Assembly: GCF_030499535.1 (NCBI RefSeq)
Contig: NZ_JASTLB010000001.1
Location: 4,030,001-4,094,000, forward strand
Length of the DNA: 64,000 nt
Reading direction: 5' to 3'
DNA from: Streptomyces sp. TG1A-8
Lineage (GTDB): Bacteria; Actinomycetota; Actinomycetes; Streptomycetales; Streptomycetaceae
Below are positions 1 to 8,544 of this stretch, piece by piece. The notes under the pieces were generated by a model. The model had not been told where the DNA came from, searched no databases, and saw only the letters and a list, made by a program, of their open reading frames with translations. Position 1 is the stretch's first letter. Every line of letters begins with the position of its first letter. The position numbers and the translations under genes are program-made.

Positions 1-857
1 CCGTCCTCGCCCCGCTCGAACTGGGTCAGGGCCGGGCGGATGAGGTGCCCGCGGGCCAGCCGCAGCTGGGCGGTGCGGTAGATGGCCGCCGCCATCCGGC
101 CGAGCGCCTGCCCGTCCTGGTGCCGGTGCTTGCGCACCCCCACGTCCACCTGGGCCAGCGCGTCGAGCCCCACCAGGTGCAGCGCGTCCACCAGCATGCC
201 CAGCTCCACGCCGTAGCCCACCGGGAACGGCAGCCGCTCCAGCAGGGAGCGGCGGGCCGCGTACTCGCCGCCCAGCGGCTGCACGAAGCCGGCCAGTTGC
301 GGCCAGTGCATGTTCAGCAGCGGGCGGGCCATCAGTTCGGTGACCCGGCCGCCCTGGCCGGCCGCGCCGCCGAGCGGGCGGTCGTACATGCCCTTGACCA
401 GGTCCACGTCCGGGTCGGTGAGCAGCGGGCCGACGATCCCGGAGACGAAGTCGGAGGAGAACTCCTTCAGGTCGGCGTCGATGAAGCAGACGATGTCCCC
501 GCCGGTGACCAGCAGCGAGCGCCAGAGCACCTCGCCCTTGCCGGGGAGGGCGGGTATGCGGGGCAGGACGGCGTCGCGGTGGACGACCCGCGCCCCGGCG
601 GCGGCGGCGACCTCGAAGGTGCGGTCGGTGGACCCGGAGTCGACGACGACGAGCTCGTCGACCAGCGGGACCTGCCGCATGAGGTCGTGGCGGATGACGG
701 CGACGATGTCGCCGACCGTCCCCTCCTCGTTGAGCGCGGGCAGGACGACGGAGACGGACTGCCCGGTGCGCTGCTTGGCGGCCAGGATCCGGTGCAGCGG
801 GCGGTCGGCCACGGACCAGGAGCGGGTGGCCAGCCAGCGCTCGACTTCTTGCAGCAC
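1..857 (-). CDS. gpgS: Glucosyl-3-phosphoglycerate synthase, 3' end outside window
   Basis: Family 2 (GT-A fold) glycosyltransferase expected to join glucose from a nucleotide sugar to 3-phosphoglycerate, the first step to glucosylglycerate and methylglucose lipopolysaccharides. The 285 visible residues contain the nucleotide-binding strand SVVLPALNEEGTVG (about residues 35-48), the acceptor-region string VVDSGSTDRT (71-80) and the metal-binding DAD of CFIDADLKEF (about 127-129). The frame stays open to base 1, so the C-terminus is missing. The GTG at 857 is chosen because GAGGAG lies 8 nt upstream (866-871). ATG codons just upstream are in another frame. It diverges from the riboswitch-controlled gene at 1185. 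Identity is from family recognition; the substrate is inferred. Confidence 0.85.
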   Translation of the reverse strand, partial: MLQEVERWLATRSWSVADRPLHRILAAKQRTGQSVSVVLPALNEEGTVGDIVAVIRHDLMRQVPLVDELVVVDSGSTDRTFEVAAAAGARVVHRDAVLPRIPALPGKGEVLWRSLLVTGGDIVCFIDADLKEFSSDFVSGIVGPLLTDPDVDLVKGMYDRPLGGAAGQGGRVTELMARPLLNMHWPQLAGFVQPLGGEYAARRSLLERLPFPVGYGVELGMLVDALHLVGLDALAQVDVGVRKHRHQDGQALGRMAAAIYRTAQLRLARGHLIRPALTQFERGED

Positions 858-1025
858 GGTCTGCGGCTCCTCACTGTCATGATCACGTGGCCCCCCGCGG
901 GGGCCGTGTGATCCATCTCGCGGTTCGGACGACTATCTCAACTCTCCTGGCCTTCGGTTACAGTCTTGGACAACGCCGGTGACCATCGCATGTCGGGGGG
1001 CACGGGCGTTCACAACCACATACAG

Positions 1026-1165
1026 CTCATCCAGAGGGGCAGAGGGACACGGCCCGGTGAAGCCCCGGCAACCCTCCGGTCGGTACTCGTCTTCTGAAGC
1101 GAGGCTCCCGGCTCGGGAAGGTGCCAATTCCGTCTCGCGGCGAGGTGCGTCGCGAGGAAGATGAG
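1026..1165 (+). promoter_or_regulatory. SAM riboswitch (S-box, SAM-I type)
   Basis: The leader carries the S-box core: AGAGGGGCAGAGGGAC followed by GGCCCGGTGAAGCC and CCGGCAACC (1034-1076), then GGTGCCAATTCC (1120-1131). Helix P1 is visible as CTCATC (1026-1031) pairing with GATGAG (1160-1165). A P4-like hairpin, CTCGCG/CGCGAG, spans 1134-1156. The 3' strand of P1 overlaps the Shine-Dalgarno sequence GAGGAG (1163-1168) of the gene starting at 1185. SAM binding should therefore block translation directly; no separate terminator stem is seen. SAM-IV cannot be fully excluded by eye, but the layout after GGTGCCAATTCC looks SAM-I. Confidence 0.9.
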
Positions 1166-1184
1166 GAGAAAGGGCCTCGCCTCC

Positions 1185-2468
1185 ATGGCTGTGCAGACCG
1201 TTGCAAGCACCAGCACCACCACCGTCGACCTCGGCCCCGCCGCCGCCCTGAGCTGCCGCGAGTGCGGCCACCGGGTGCCGCTCGGCCCGGTGTTCGCCTG
1301 CGAGGAGTGTTTCGGCCCGCTGGAGATCGCCTACGACTTCTCCGCCTACGACGCCGAAGGGCTGCGCGCGCGCATCGAGGCGGGCCCCGCGAACATCTGG
1401 CGGTACGCGCCGCTGCTGCCGGTCCCGGCCGACGTGGCCGACAGGCCGAACATCAACCCCGGCTGGACCAAGCTCGTCAAGGCCGACAACCTCGCCCGCG
1501 AGCTGGGCGTGACCGGCGGGCTGTACGTGAAGGACGACTCCGGCAACCCGACGCACTCCTTCAAGGACCGGGTCGTCGCCCAGGCCCTGGAGGCCGCGCG
1601 CGCCTTCGGCTTCACCACCCTGTCCTGCTCCTCGACCGGCAACCTGGCCGGCGCGGTCGGTGCCGCCGCCGCCCGGGCCGGCCTGCGTTCCTGCGTGTTC
1701 ATCCCGCACGACCTGGAGCAGGGCAAGGTCGTCATGGCCGCCGTCTACGGCGGCGAGCTGGTCGGCATCGAGGGCAACTACGACGACGTGAACCGCTTCT
1801 GCTCCGAGCTGATCGGCGACCCGGCCGGCGAGGGCTGGGGCTTCGTCAACGTCAACCTGCGGCCGTACTACGCGGAGGGGTCCAAGACCCTGGCGTACGA
1901 GATCTGCGAGCAGCTCGGCTGGCGGCTGCCGGACCAGATCGTCGTCCCGATCGCCTCCGGCTCCCAGCTCACGAAGATCGACAAGGGTCTGCGGGAGCTG
2001 GTCGGGCTGGGACTGGTCGAGGACCGGCCGTACAGGATCTTCGGGGCGCAGGCCGAGGGCTGCTCGCCGGTGTCGGCGGCCTTCAAGGCCGGGCACGACG
2101 TGGTCCGCCCGCAGAAGCCGGACACCATCGCCAAGTCCCTCGCCATCGGCAACCCGGCCGACGGGCCGTACGTGCTGGACATCGCGCGCCGCACGGGCGG
2201 CGCGGTGGAGGACGTGACGGACGGGCAGATCGTCGACGCGATCAAGCTGCTCGCCCGCACCGAGGGCATCTTCGCCGAGACGGCCGGCGGCGTGACCGTG
2301 GGCGTGACCCGCAAGCTGATCGAGGACGGCGTGCTGGACCCGTCGCTCACCACGGTCGTCCTCAACACCGGTGACGGCCTCAAGACCCTCGACGCGGTGG
2401 CCGGCACCGGCCTCACCGCCACCATCCGCCCGAACCTGGACTCCTTCCGAGAGGCTGGCCTCGCATGA
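1185..2468 (+). CDS. Threonine synthase family PLP enzyme (possible sulfur-carrier-dependent homocysteine synthase)
   Basis: 427-residue fold-type II PLP enzyme of the threonine synthase family, which normally converts O-phosphohomoserine to threonine. An N-terminal zinc-ribbon-like group has Cys24, Cys27, Cys39 and Cys42. The PLP lysine is Lys127 in NPTHSFKDRVV, where classical threonine synthases usually read NPTGSFKDRG. A phosphate-binding loop SSTGNLAGA and a later SGSQLTK follow. Start 1185 is preferred over an in-frame ATG at 1161 because 1161 lies inside riboswitch helix P1, and GAGGAGAAAGGG precedes 1185. Its last bases (ATGA, 2465-2468) overlap the sulfur-carrier gene. SAM control plus this partner makes a homocysteine-forming role worth considering; classical threonine synthase remains the default family call. 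Confidence 0.85.
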   Translation: MAVQTVASTSTTTVDLGPAAALSCRECGHRVPLGPVFACEECFGPLEIAYDFSAYDAEGLRARIEAGPANIWRYAPLLPVPADVADRPNINPGWTKLVKADNLARELGVTGGLYVKDDSGNPTHSFKDRVVAQALEAARAFGFTTLSCSSTGNLAGAVGAAAARAGLRSCVFIPHDLEQGKVVMAAVYGGELVGIEGNYDDVNRFCSELIGDPAGEGWGFVNVNLRPYYAEGSKTLAYEICEQLGWRLPDQIVVPIASGSQLTKIDKGLRELVGLGLVEDRPYRIFGAQAEGCSPVSAAFKAGHDVVRPQKPDTIAKSLAIGNPADGPYVLDIARRTGGAVEDVTDGQIVDAIKLLARTEGIFAETAGGVTVGVTRKLIEDGVLDPSLTTVVLNTGDGLKTLDAVAGTGLTATIRPNLDSFREAGLA

Positions 2469-2740
2469 GCGTGACCGTTCGCATCCCCACCATCCTGCGC
2501 ACCTACACCGGTGGCCGGGCCGAGGTCACCGCCGACGGCGCGACCCTGGCGGAGGTCATCGAGGACCTGGAGAAGAACCACACCGGCATCGCCGCCCGGG
2601 TGCTGGACGACCAGGGCAAGCTGCGCCGTTTCGTCAACGTCTACGTCAACGACGACGACGTGCGCTTCGAGCAGGGCCTGCGGACCGCCACCCCCGACGG
2701 CGCCGGCGTCTCCATCATTCCGGCCGTCGCCGGCGGCTGA
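2465..2740 (+). CDS. CysO/MoaD/ThiS-family sulfur carrier protein
   Basis: 91-residue ubiquitin-like sulfur carrier. It ends in Gly-Gly (PAVAGG), the tail that is adenylated and thiocarboxylated in this family. The start (SVTVRIPTILRTYTGG) and the centre (RFVNVYVNDDDVRF) closely resemble mycobacterial CysO as I remember it. CysO donates sulfide to O-phosphoserine on CysM. Here the partner is a threonine-synthase-like enzyme, whose substrate also carries a phosphate leaving group. The ATGA overlap with the upstream gene implies translational coupling, so SAM control reaches both proteins. No activating E1-like enzyme or Mec-type peptidase is present in the window; those would be supplied from elsewhere. 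Confidence 0.88.
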   Translation: MSVTVRIPTILRTYTGGRAEVTADGATLAEVIEDLEKNHTGIAARVLDDQGKLRRFVNVYVNDDDVRFEQGLRTATPDGAGVSIIPAVAGG

Positions 2741-2804
2741 CCGGCTGACCGAATGACCGATCATTACCTTCGGTAACTCCGATTACCGGCCGTTCTGCCG
2801 ACCG

Positions 2805-2838
2805 CCCCCTCCGGGAGAGAAACGGAGGGGGCAATTTT
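2805..2838 (+). terminator. Rho-independent terminator after the sulfur-carrier gene
   Basis: A perfect 9-bp stem CCCCCTCCG (2805-2813) / CGGAGGGGG (2823-2831) with a 9-nt loop is followed by CAATTTT. It closes the riboswitch-thrC-like-cysO-like unit. Confidence 0.85.
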
Positions 2839-3191
2839 ATGGGATTGAAGACGGTAGAATCGGGGAACGCGGTCTCGGACCGTCTGCCGGGAGCCTCGGA
2901 AACATGCCGCGCGCCCCGATGGGGAGTGGTCAATATGTGTGGGTTTTACGCGGCCTTTGTGGCTTTTCTGTAGCCCGACTTGCCCTGAATTCACCGGAAT
3001 TTGCGCCACATTCCGGACCGGACTCTTCAAGAATTCTCGTCCGACTGACCTGTTGCGGAGGGCAGTTGGACAGATACATTCAGCCGCGGTCGACGCGTTC
3101 CGGCGCACGCCCCCGAACCTTGGGGGGCGAGGTCTGACCCGGGTTCGCGAAGTGCGGATCTGTGCAAGGGCCAGTAATAGGGGAGTTGGGC
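2839..3191 (+). promoter_or_regulatory. Long AT-richer leader/promoter region of the cold-shock gene
   Basis: About 350 bp without a conventional gene and less GC-rich than its surroundings. A plausible promoter is TTGCGG (3053-3058), a 16-nt spacer and TACATT (3075-3080), giving a 5' UTR of roughly 105 nt. The UTR holds a 7-bp hairpin CGCCCCC (3108-3114) / GGGGGCG (3123-3129). Further upstream, a 12-codon open frame (2935-2973, MCGFYAAFVAFL) has GGGGAG 8 nt before its ATG. I do not call it a gene. Structured leaders are usual for cold-shock genes; any regulatory role here is inferred. Confidence 0.4.
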
Positions 3192-3395
3192 ATGGCTCAG
3201 GGCACCGTCAAGTGGTTCAACGCGGAGAAGGGCTACGGCTTCATCGCGGTCGACGGTGGTGCGGACGTCTTCGTCCATTACAGCGCCATTCAGATGGACG
3301 GCTACCGCACCCTGGAAGAGGGCCAGCGGGTCGAGTTCGAGATCTCGCAGGGTCAGAAGGGCCCGCAGGCCGACATGGTTCGCGTCACCGCCTGA
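3192..3395 (+). CDS. Cold-shock protein, CspA family
   Basis: 67-residue single OB-fold RNA/ssDNA chaperone, the full length of the family. RNP1-like KGYGFIAV and RNP2-like DVFVHYS are both intact, as is the opening [11 protein letters not shown]. The ATG at 3192 follows GGGGAG at 3180-3184. A 10-codon in-frame extension upstream lacks family similarity and is rejected. It has its own long structured leader and a strong hairpin immediately downstream, so it is probably monocistronic. It lies directly before the CIRCE/groEL promoter, a stress-gene neighbourhood conserved in Streptomyces. Confidence 0.93.
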   Translation: MAQGTVKWFNAEKGYGFIAVDGGADVFVHYSAIQMDGYRTLEEGQRVEFEISQGQKGPQADMVRVTA

Positions 3396-3407
3396 ACGTT
3401 CTGCACG

Positions 3408-3452
3408 GTCCGAAGGGCCCGCACCCCGCACCGGGGCGCGGGCCCTTCGGAC
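3408..3452 (+). terminator. Terminator hairpin after the cold-shock gene
   Basis: A perfect 15-bp stem joins 3408-3422 and 3438-3452 (GTCCGAAGGGCCCGC and its complement) around a 15-nt loop, 12 nt after the stop codon. There is no T-run, which is common for streptomycete terminators. Confidence 0.75.
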
Positions 3453-3551
3453 TGCCCCGGCGGGGCCGGTCCGCGGCGGGGACCGGCCGCCGGCGCGCGC
3501 GTCCACGCGCCGCCGGGCGCCGCCTCCATCGGGTCCGCCGCGCGGGCACAC

Positions 3552-3595
3552 CTTGCACTCGGGCATGCCGAGTGCTAATCATTGCGTTAGCACTC
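3552..3595 (+). promoter_or_regulatory. CIRCE operator (HrcA site) over the groEL promoter
   Basis: CTTGCACTC (3552-3560), a 9-nt spacer and GAGTGCTAA (3570-3578) form a CIRCE element with the canonical spacing. A third half-site, TTAGCACTC (3587-3595), forms a second, inverted arrangement with GAGTGCTAA across 8 nt. The operator overlaps a likely promoter: -35 TTGCAC (3553-3558), a 17-nt spacer and -10 TAATCA (3576-3581). HrcA repression relieved by heat is the known mechanism for this element. hrcA is not in the window. Confidence 0.9.
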
Positions 3596-3632
3596 TGAAG
3601 GTGAGAGTGACAGCGAAGGACCGGGTCGGTGA

Positions 3633-5363
<1,731 letters not shown>

Positions 5364-5387
5364 TCCGCACGGATCGGCCTGTCCCTG

Positions 5388-5432
5388 CCGAGGGCGGCAC
5401 CCCCTGTTCCTGACGGGGGGTGCCGCCCTCGG
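5388..5432 (+). terminator. Strong terminator after groEL
   Basis: A perfect 17-bp stem joins 5388-5404 and 5416-5432 (CCGAGGGCGGCACCCCC and its complement) with an 11-nt loop, 24 nt after the groEL stop. Confidence 0.85.
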
Positions 5433-5496
5433 GCGTGTCCGGGATCACAGGGTGGCGCGCCGAGGGCGCGGAATGTGCCGCACGGGGCGTGCGGTT

Positions 5497-5527
5497 CACT
5501 TGAGGAAGTGCACCAATGCGTGTGCAC
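5497..5527 (+). promoter_or_regulatory. Palindrome-rich promoter region of the flavin oxidoreductase gene
   Basis: CACTT-GAGG-AAGTG (5497-5510) is a perfect inverted repeat. It shares bases with two GTGCAC blocks (5508-5513 and 5522-5527), which form a 20-bp imperfect palindrome. A weak -35, TTGAGG, begins at 5500. This looks like a repressor operator of MarR/HxlR or TetR type, but no regulator gene is adjacent, so the binding protein is unknown. Confidence 0.35.
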
Positions 5528-5570
5528 ATACCCACTGGTCAACTCGATTCCACTCACGAGGAGCCCCCAC

Positions 5571-6695
5571 GTGACCACCACCCAGCCCGCCGCCTCCCGC
5601 GCGGCCCGGATCCTCTCCCGTCCGATCACGTTGGGCGGTCTCACCGTCCCGAACCGGATCGTGATGGCGCCGATGACCCGCATGTTCTCCCCCGGCGGCG
5701 TCCCCGGCGAGGACGTGGTGTCGTACTACGCCCGCCGTGCCGGTGCCGGGGTCGGACTGATCGTCACCGAGGGCACGTACGTGGGCCACGAGTCGGCGGG
5801 CCAGAGTGACCGGGTGCCGCGCTTCCACGGTGAGGAGCAGCTGGCCGGCTGGGCGAAGGTCGCCGGGGCGGTGCACGCGGCGGGCGGCACGATCGTGCCC
5901 CAGCTGTGGCACGTCGGCATGGTCCGCAAGCAGGGCCAGGCGCCCTTCCCGGACGCCCCCGCCGTCGGCCCCTCCGGGCTGCGCATCGACGGCACCGAGG
6001 ACGGCCGGGCGATGACCCGGGCCGACCTGGACGCCGTCATCGGCGCCTTCGCCGAGGCCGCCGCCGACGCCGAGCGCATCGGCTTCGACGGCGTGGAGAT
6101 CCACGGCGCCCACGGCTACCTCCTCGACCAGTTCCTGTGGGCCGGCACCAACCGCCGCACCGACGCCTACGGCGGCGACGCGGTGGCCCGGACGAAGTTC
6201 TCGGCGGAGGTCGTGGCCGCCGTCCGGGAGGCGGTGTCGCCCGACTTCCCGGTGATCTTCCGCTACTCGCAGTGGAAGCAGGAGGCCTACGACGCACGCC
6301 TCGCCGAGACGCCCGAGGAGCTGGAGGCGATCCTGACCCCGCTGGCCGCCGCCGGTGTCGACGTCTTCCACGCCTCCACGCGCCGCTACTGGCTCCCCGA
6401 GTTCGACGGCTCCGACCTCAACCTCGCGGGCTGGACGAAGAAGCTCACCGGCAAGCAGGTCATCAGCGTCGGCTCGGTCGGCCTGGACGGCGACTTCATC
6501 AACGCCTTCCAGGGCGAGGGCTCCCCGGTCAAGGGCATCGACAACCTCCTGGACCGCCTGGAGGCCGACGAGTTCGACATGGTCGCCGTCGGCCGCGCCC
6601 TGCTGCAGGACCCCGAGTGGGCGGCGAAGGTCCTCGCCGACCGCTTCGACGAGCTGAAGCCGTACGACGCGGCGGCCCTGAAGACGCTCGTCTGA
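5571..6695 (+). CDS. NADH:flavin oxidoreductase, old yellow enzyme family
   Basis: 374-residue FMN-dependent TIM-barrel ene-reductase. The N-terminal FMN strand PNRIVMAPMTRMFS and the active-site string EIHGAHGYLLDQFLW, with its paired histidines, are clear. The C-terminal FMN phosphate region reads VAVGRALLQDPEW. The GTG at 5571 is chosen because GAGGAG lies 7 nt upstream (5558-5563); the longer in-frame extension has no family similarity. Such enzymes reduce activated alkenes such as enones, maleimides or nitro compounds. The physiological substrate cannot be read from sequence. It is transcribed alone from a palindrome-rich promoter. Confidence 0.9.
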   Translation: MTTTQPAASRAARILSRPITLGGLTVPNRIVMAPMTRMFSPGGVPGEDVVSYYARRAGAGVGLIVTEGTYVGHESAGQSDRVPRFHGEEQLAGWAKVAGAVHAAGGTIVPQLWHVGMVRKQGQAPFPDAPAVGPSGLRIDGTEDGRAMTRADLDAVIGAFAEAAADAERIGFDGVEIHGAHGYLLDQFLWAGTNRRTDAYGGDAVARTKFSAEVVAAVREAVSPDFPVIFRYSQWKQEAYDARLAETPEELEAILTPLAAAGVDVFHASTRRYWLPEFDGSDLNLAGWTKKLTGKQVISVGSVGLDGDFINAFQGEGSPVKGIDNLLDRLEADEFDMVAVGRALLQDPEWAAKVLADRFDELKPYDAAALKTLV

Positions 6696-6702
6696 CACGG
6701 CG

Positions 6703-6772
6703 TCCGGCCCCGGCCCCGGCCGGGGACCTTTCGGGGACCTTCCGGGGCCGTGTTCCGGCCGGGGCCCCGGCC
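6703..6772. terminator. GC-rich repeat block between convergent genes, probable bidirectional terminator
   Basis: The 84-bp gap between two convergent genes holds repeated CCCCGG/CCGGGG blocks, for example CCCCGGCCGGGG near 6714-6725 and several CCGGGGCC/GGCCCCGG pairs, that can fold in alternative hairpins. No single stem dominates. Confidence 0.4.
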
Positions 6773-6779
6773 CGCCGGC

Positions 6780-7349
6780 CTACGGGTTGCCCATGGGCTC
6801 GATGTCGACGCGGACCGGCGTCCCCCAGATCCGCAGCACCTCGTAGTCGGTGAACTCGTGCACCAGCCGGTAGGCCATCGCCGGCCGGGACCCGCGCCGT
6901 GCCGCCGCGAGGTAGGCCTCGGCCTCGCGGCGGTCCCGTCTCGGGGTGCCGCACAACTGCCACTCCCGGCCGTTCCACGCCTCCGGCAGCCAGCGCTGCT
7001 GGGGCTGGGGCCGGTCGCCGCGGACGCCGTACCGGGAGGGCGCGGTGGCGGGGGCCCCCGTTCCCTGCGGGCGGCCCTGGAACTCCGCCCGCCGGGCGGC
7101 CCGCCGTCGGGTCTCGCACAGCAGGCACAGGTCCGGGGCGCTGTCGTCGACGGGCCCGTACGGGTGCTCCGGGCAGCGGGTGCTGGGCGCACCGGCGGCG
7201 ACGCCCTCCTCCAGCAGGTCGAGCGCCCGCTTCAGGTCGGCCCTGACCTCGTGCAGCCGGGCATCGGGCGTGTCGGCGCCCAGGGCATCCCCGTGCTCCC
7301 CAAGGAGCCGCAGGGCCCGCCCGAGCGCGGTGAGCTGGGCATGGTTCAT
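6780..7349 (-). CDS. Hypothetical protein with a zinc-ribbon-like Cys cluster
   Basis: 189 residues, function not recognised. The N-terminal 60 residues look helical (MNHAQLTALGRALRLLGEHG onward). A Cys group follows: RCPEHPYG, then CLLCET about 15 residues later, which resembles a small metal-binding knuckle. The C-terminal half has a stretch WLPEAWNGREWQLCGTPR, suggesting a compact globular domain. It ends with a hydrophilic beta-rich tail. ATG 7349 is taken as start because helical coding-like sequence begins there and AAGGA lies about 12 nt upstream. It is alone between an oxidoreductase gene (convergent) and murQ (co-directional, 144 bp away). It seems chromosomal and conserved, not transferred. 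Confidence 0.65.
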   Translation of the reverse strand: MNHAQLTALGRALRLLGEHGDALGADTPDARLHEVRADLKRALDLLEEGVAAGAPSTRCPEHPYGPVDDSAPDLCLLCETRRRAARRAEFQGRPQGTGAPATAPSRYGVRGDRPQPQQRWLPEAWNGREWQLCGTPRRDRREAEAYLAAARRGSRPAMAYRLVHEFTDYEVLRIWGTPVRVDIEPMGNP

Positions 7350-7493
7350 GTCGGTCGGCGCATTCCTTCGGCTCGTCCGGGTCCGCGTGCACGTCGCCGC
7401 CCGGCGGGGCGGCAGTCCGACGGTACCCCGGACCCCGCTGTTCCCGGCCACCCCCGCCCCGGCGGCGACCGGCGCGGCCGCCGCGCGTGCGGG

Positions 7494-8423
7494 TCAGGCG
7501 TCCGCGACCGCCAGCGCCTCGCGCAGGTGGCCGCCGGACGCCTCCAGGAGGCGGGCGGCGGTGGGGCCGTCGACGTCGGCCAGGATGGCCAGGATCGCGT
7601 GCTTCACCTCGCCGCCCGACGCGGTCAGGGCCCGCTCGATCTCCTCGTCGCCCGCCCCGGTCGCCAGGGAGACGATCCGGCGCGAGCGGGCGCGGAGCTT
7701 GTCGTTGGAGGCGCGGACGTCGACCATCAGGTTCCCGTACGTCTTGCCGAGCCGGATCATCGTGATCGTCGACAGCATGTTCAGCACCAGCTTCTGCGCC
7801 GTGCCCGCCTTCAGGCGGGTGGAGCCGGTGAGCAGTTCGGGGCCGGTGACCACCTCGATGCCGTGCTCGGCGGCGGCGGCGAGCGGGCTGTGCGCGTTGC
7901 AGGCGAGCCCGACGGTCAGCGCGCCGAGGGCGCGGGCGTGCTCGACGGCGCCGACGGCGTAGGGGGTGCGGCCGGAGGCGGAGACGCCGACGACGCTGTC
8001 GTCCGCCGTGAGCTTCAGCGCGTCGAGGTCCGCGCGGGCCAGCTCGGGGGAGTCCTCGGCCCCCTCCACGGAGGTGACCATCGCCTCGGCGCCGCCCGCG
8101 ATCAGGCCGACGACCTGGCCGGGGCCGGTGTTGAAGGTGGGCGGGCACTCGGAGGCGTCCAGCACGCCGAGCCGGCCGGCGGTGCCCGCGCCGGCGTACA
8201 CCAGCCGCCCGCCGCCGGCCATGCGCGCGGCGACGGCGTCGACGGCGGCGGCGATCTGCGGCAGCCGCGCGGCGACGGCGGCGGGCACGCCGGTGTCCTC
8301 GCCGTTCATCAGGCGGGCGATGTCGAGGGTGGGCAACCGGTCGATCTCGGCGAGTTCGGGCCGGAAGGCCTCGGTGGTCAGGGAGGCGAGTTCGGCTTGC
8401 AGGCCGGGGGTGTGGGAGGTCAT
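7494..8423 (-). CDS. murQ: N-acetylmuramic acid 6-phosphate etherase
   Basis: 309-residue SIS-fold etherase that splits the lactyl ether of MurNAc-6-phosphate to give GlcNAc-6-phosphate and D-lactate in cell-wall recycling. The signature region GAGTAGRLGVLDASECPPTF contains the catalytic Glu of the ASE motif, and a second phosphosugar loop reads VSASGRTPY. The C-terminal three-helix lid (ILADVDGPTAARLLEASGG) is present. The ATG at 8423 follows TGGAGCCG. It is downstream of and co-directional with an RpiR regulator (121-bp gap), the usual partner that senses an amino-sugar phosphate. The released GlcNAc-6-phosphate connects to the DasR-controlled amino-sugar network of Streptomyces. Confidence 0.95.
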   Translation of the reverse strand: MTSHTPGLQAELASLTTEAFRPELAEIDRLPTLDIARLMNGEDTGVPAAVAARLPQIAAAVDAVAARMAGGGRLVYAGAGTAGRLGVLDASECPPTFNTGPGQVVGLIAGGAEAMVTSVEGAEDSPELARADLDALKLTADDSVVGVSASGRTPYAVGAVEHARALGALTVGLACNAHSPLAAAAEHGIEVVTGPELLTGSTRLKAGTAQKLVLNMLSTITMIRLGKTYGNLMVDVRASNDKLRARSRRIVSLATGAGDEEIERALTASGGEVKHAILAILADVDGPTAARLLEASGGHLREALAVADA

Positions 8424-8544
8424 CGACAACGGCTCCAGCGGCTCTTTCCGGTAAGGGTCCTGCGGTGCCCCGGGGGGCGGTGGGCTGGCTCGGGACGTGC
8501 GGCTGCGCCGGACCCGCGGAACCCGCCGCGGCCGCTCCCGCGCC

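Noticed and set aside
1161..1184. ATG 1161 as start of the threonine-synthase-like gene
   Set aside because: It lies in the P1 helix of the riboswitch and overlaps the ribosome site; ATG 1185 is properly spaced.
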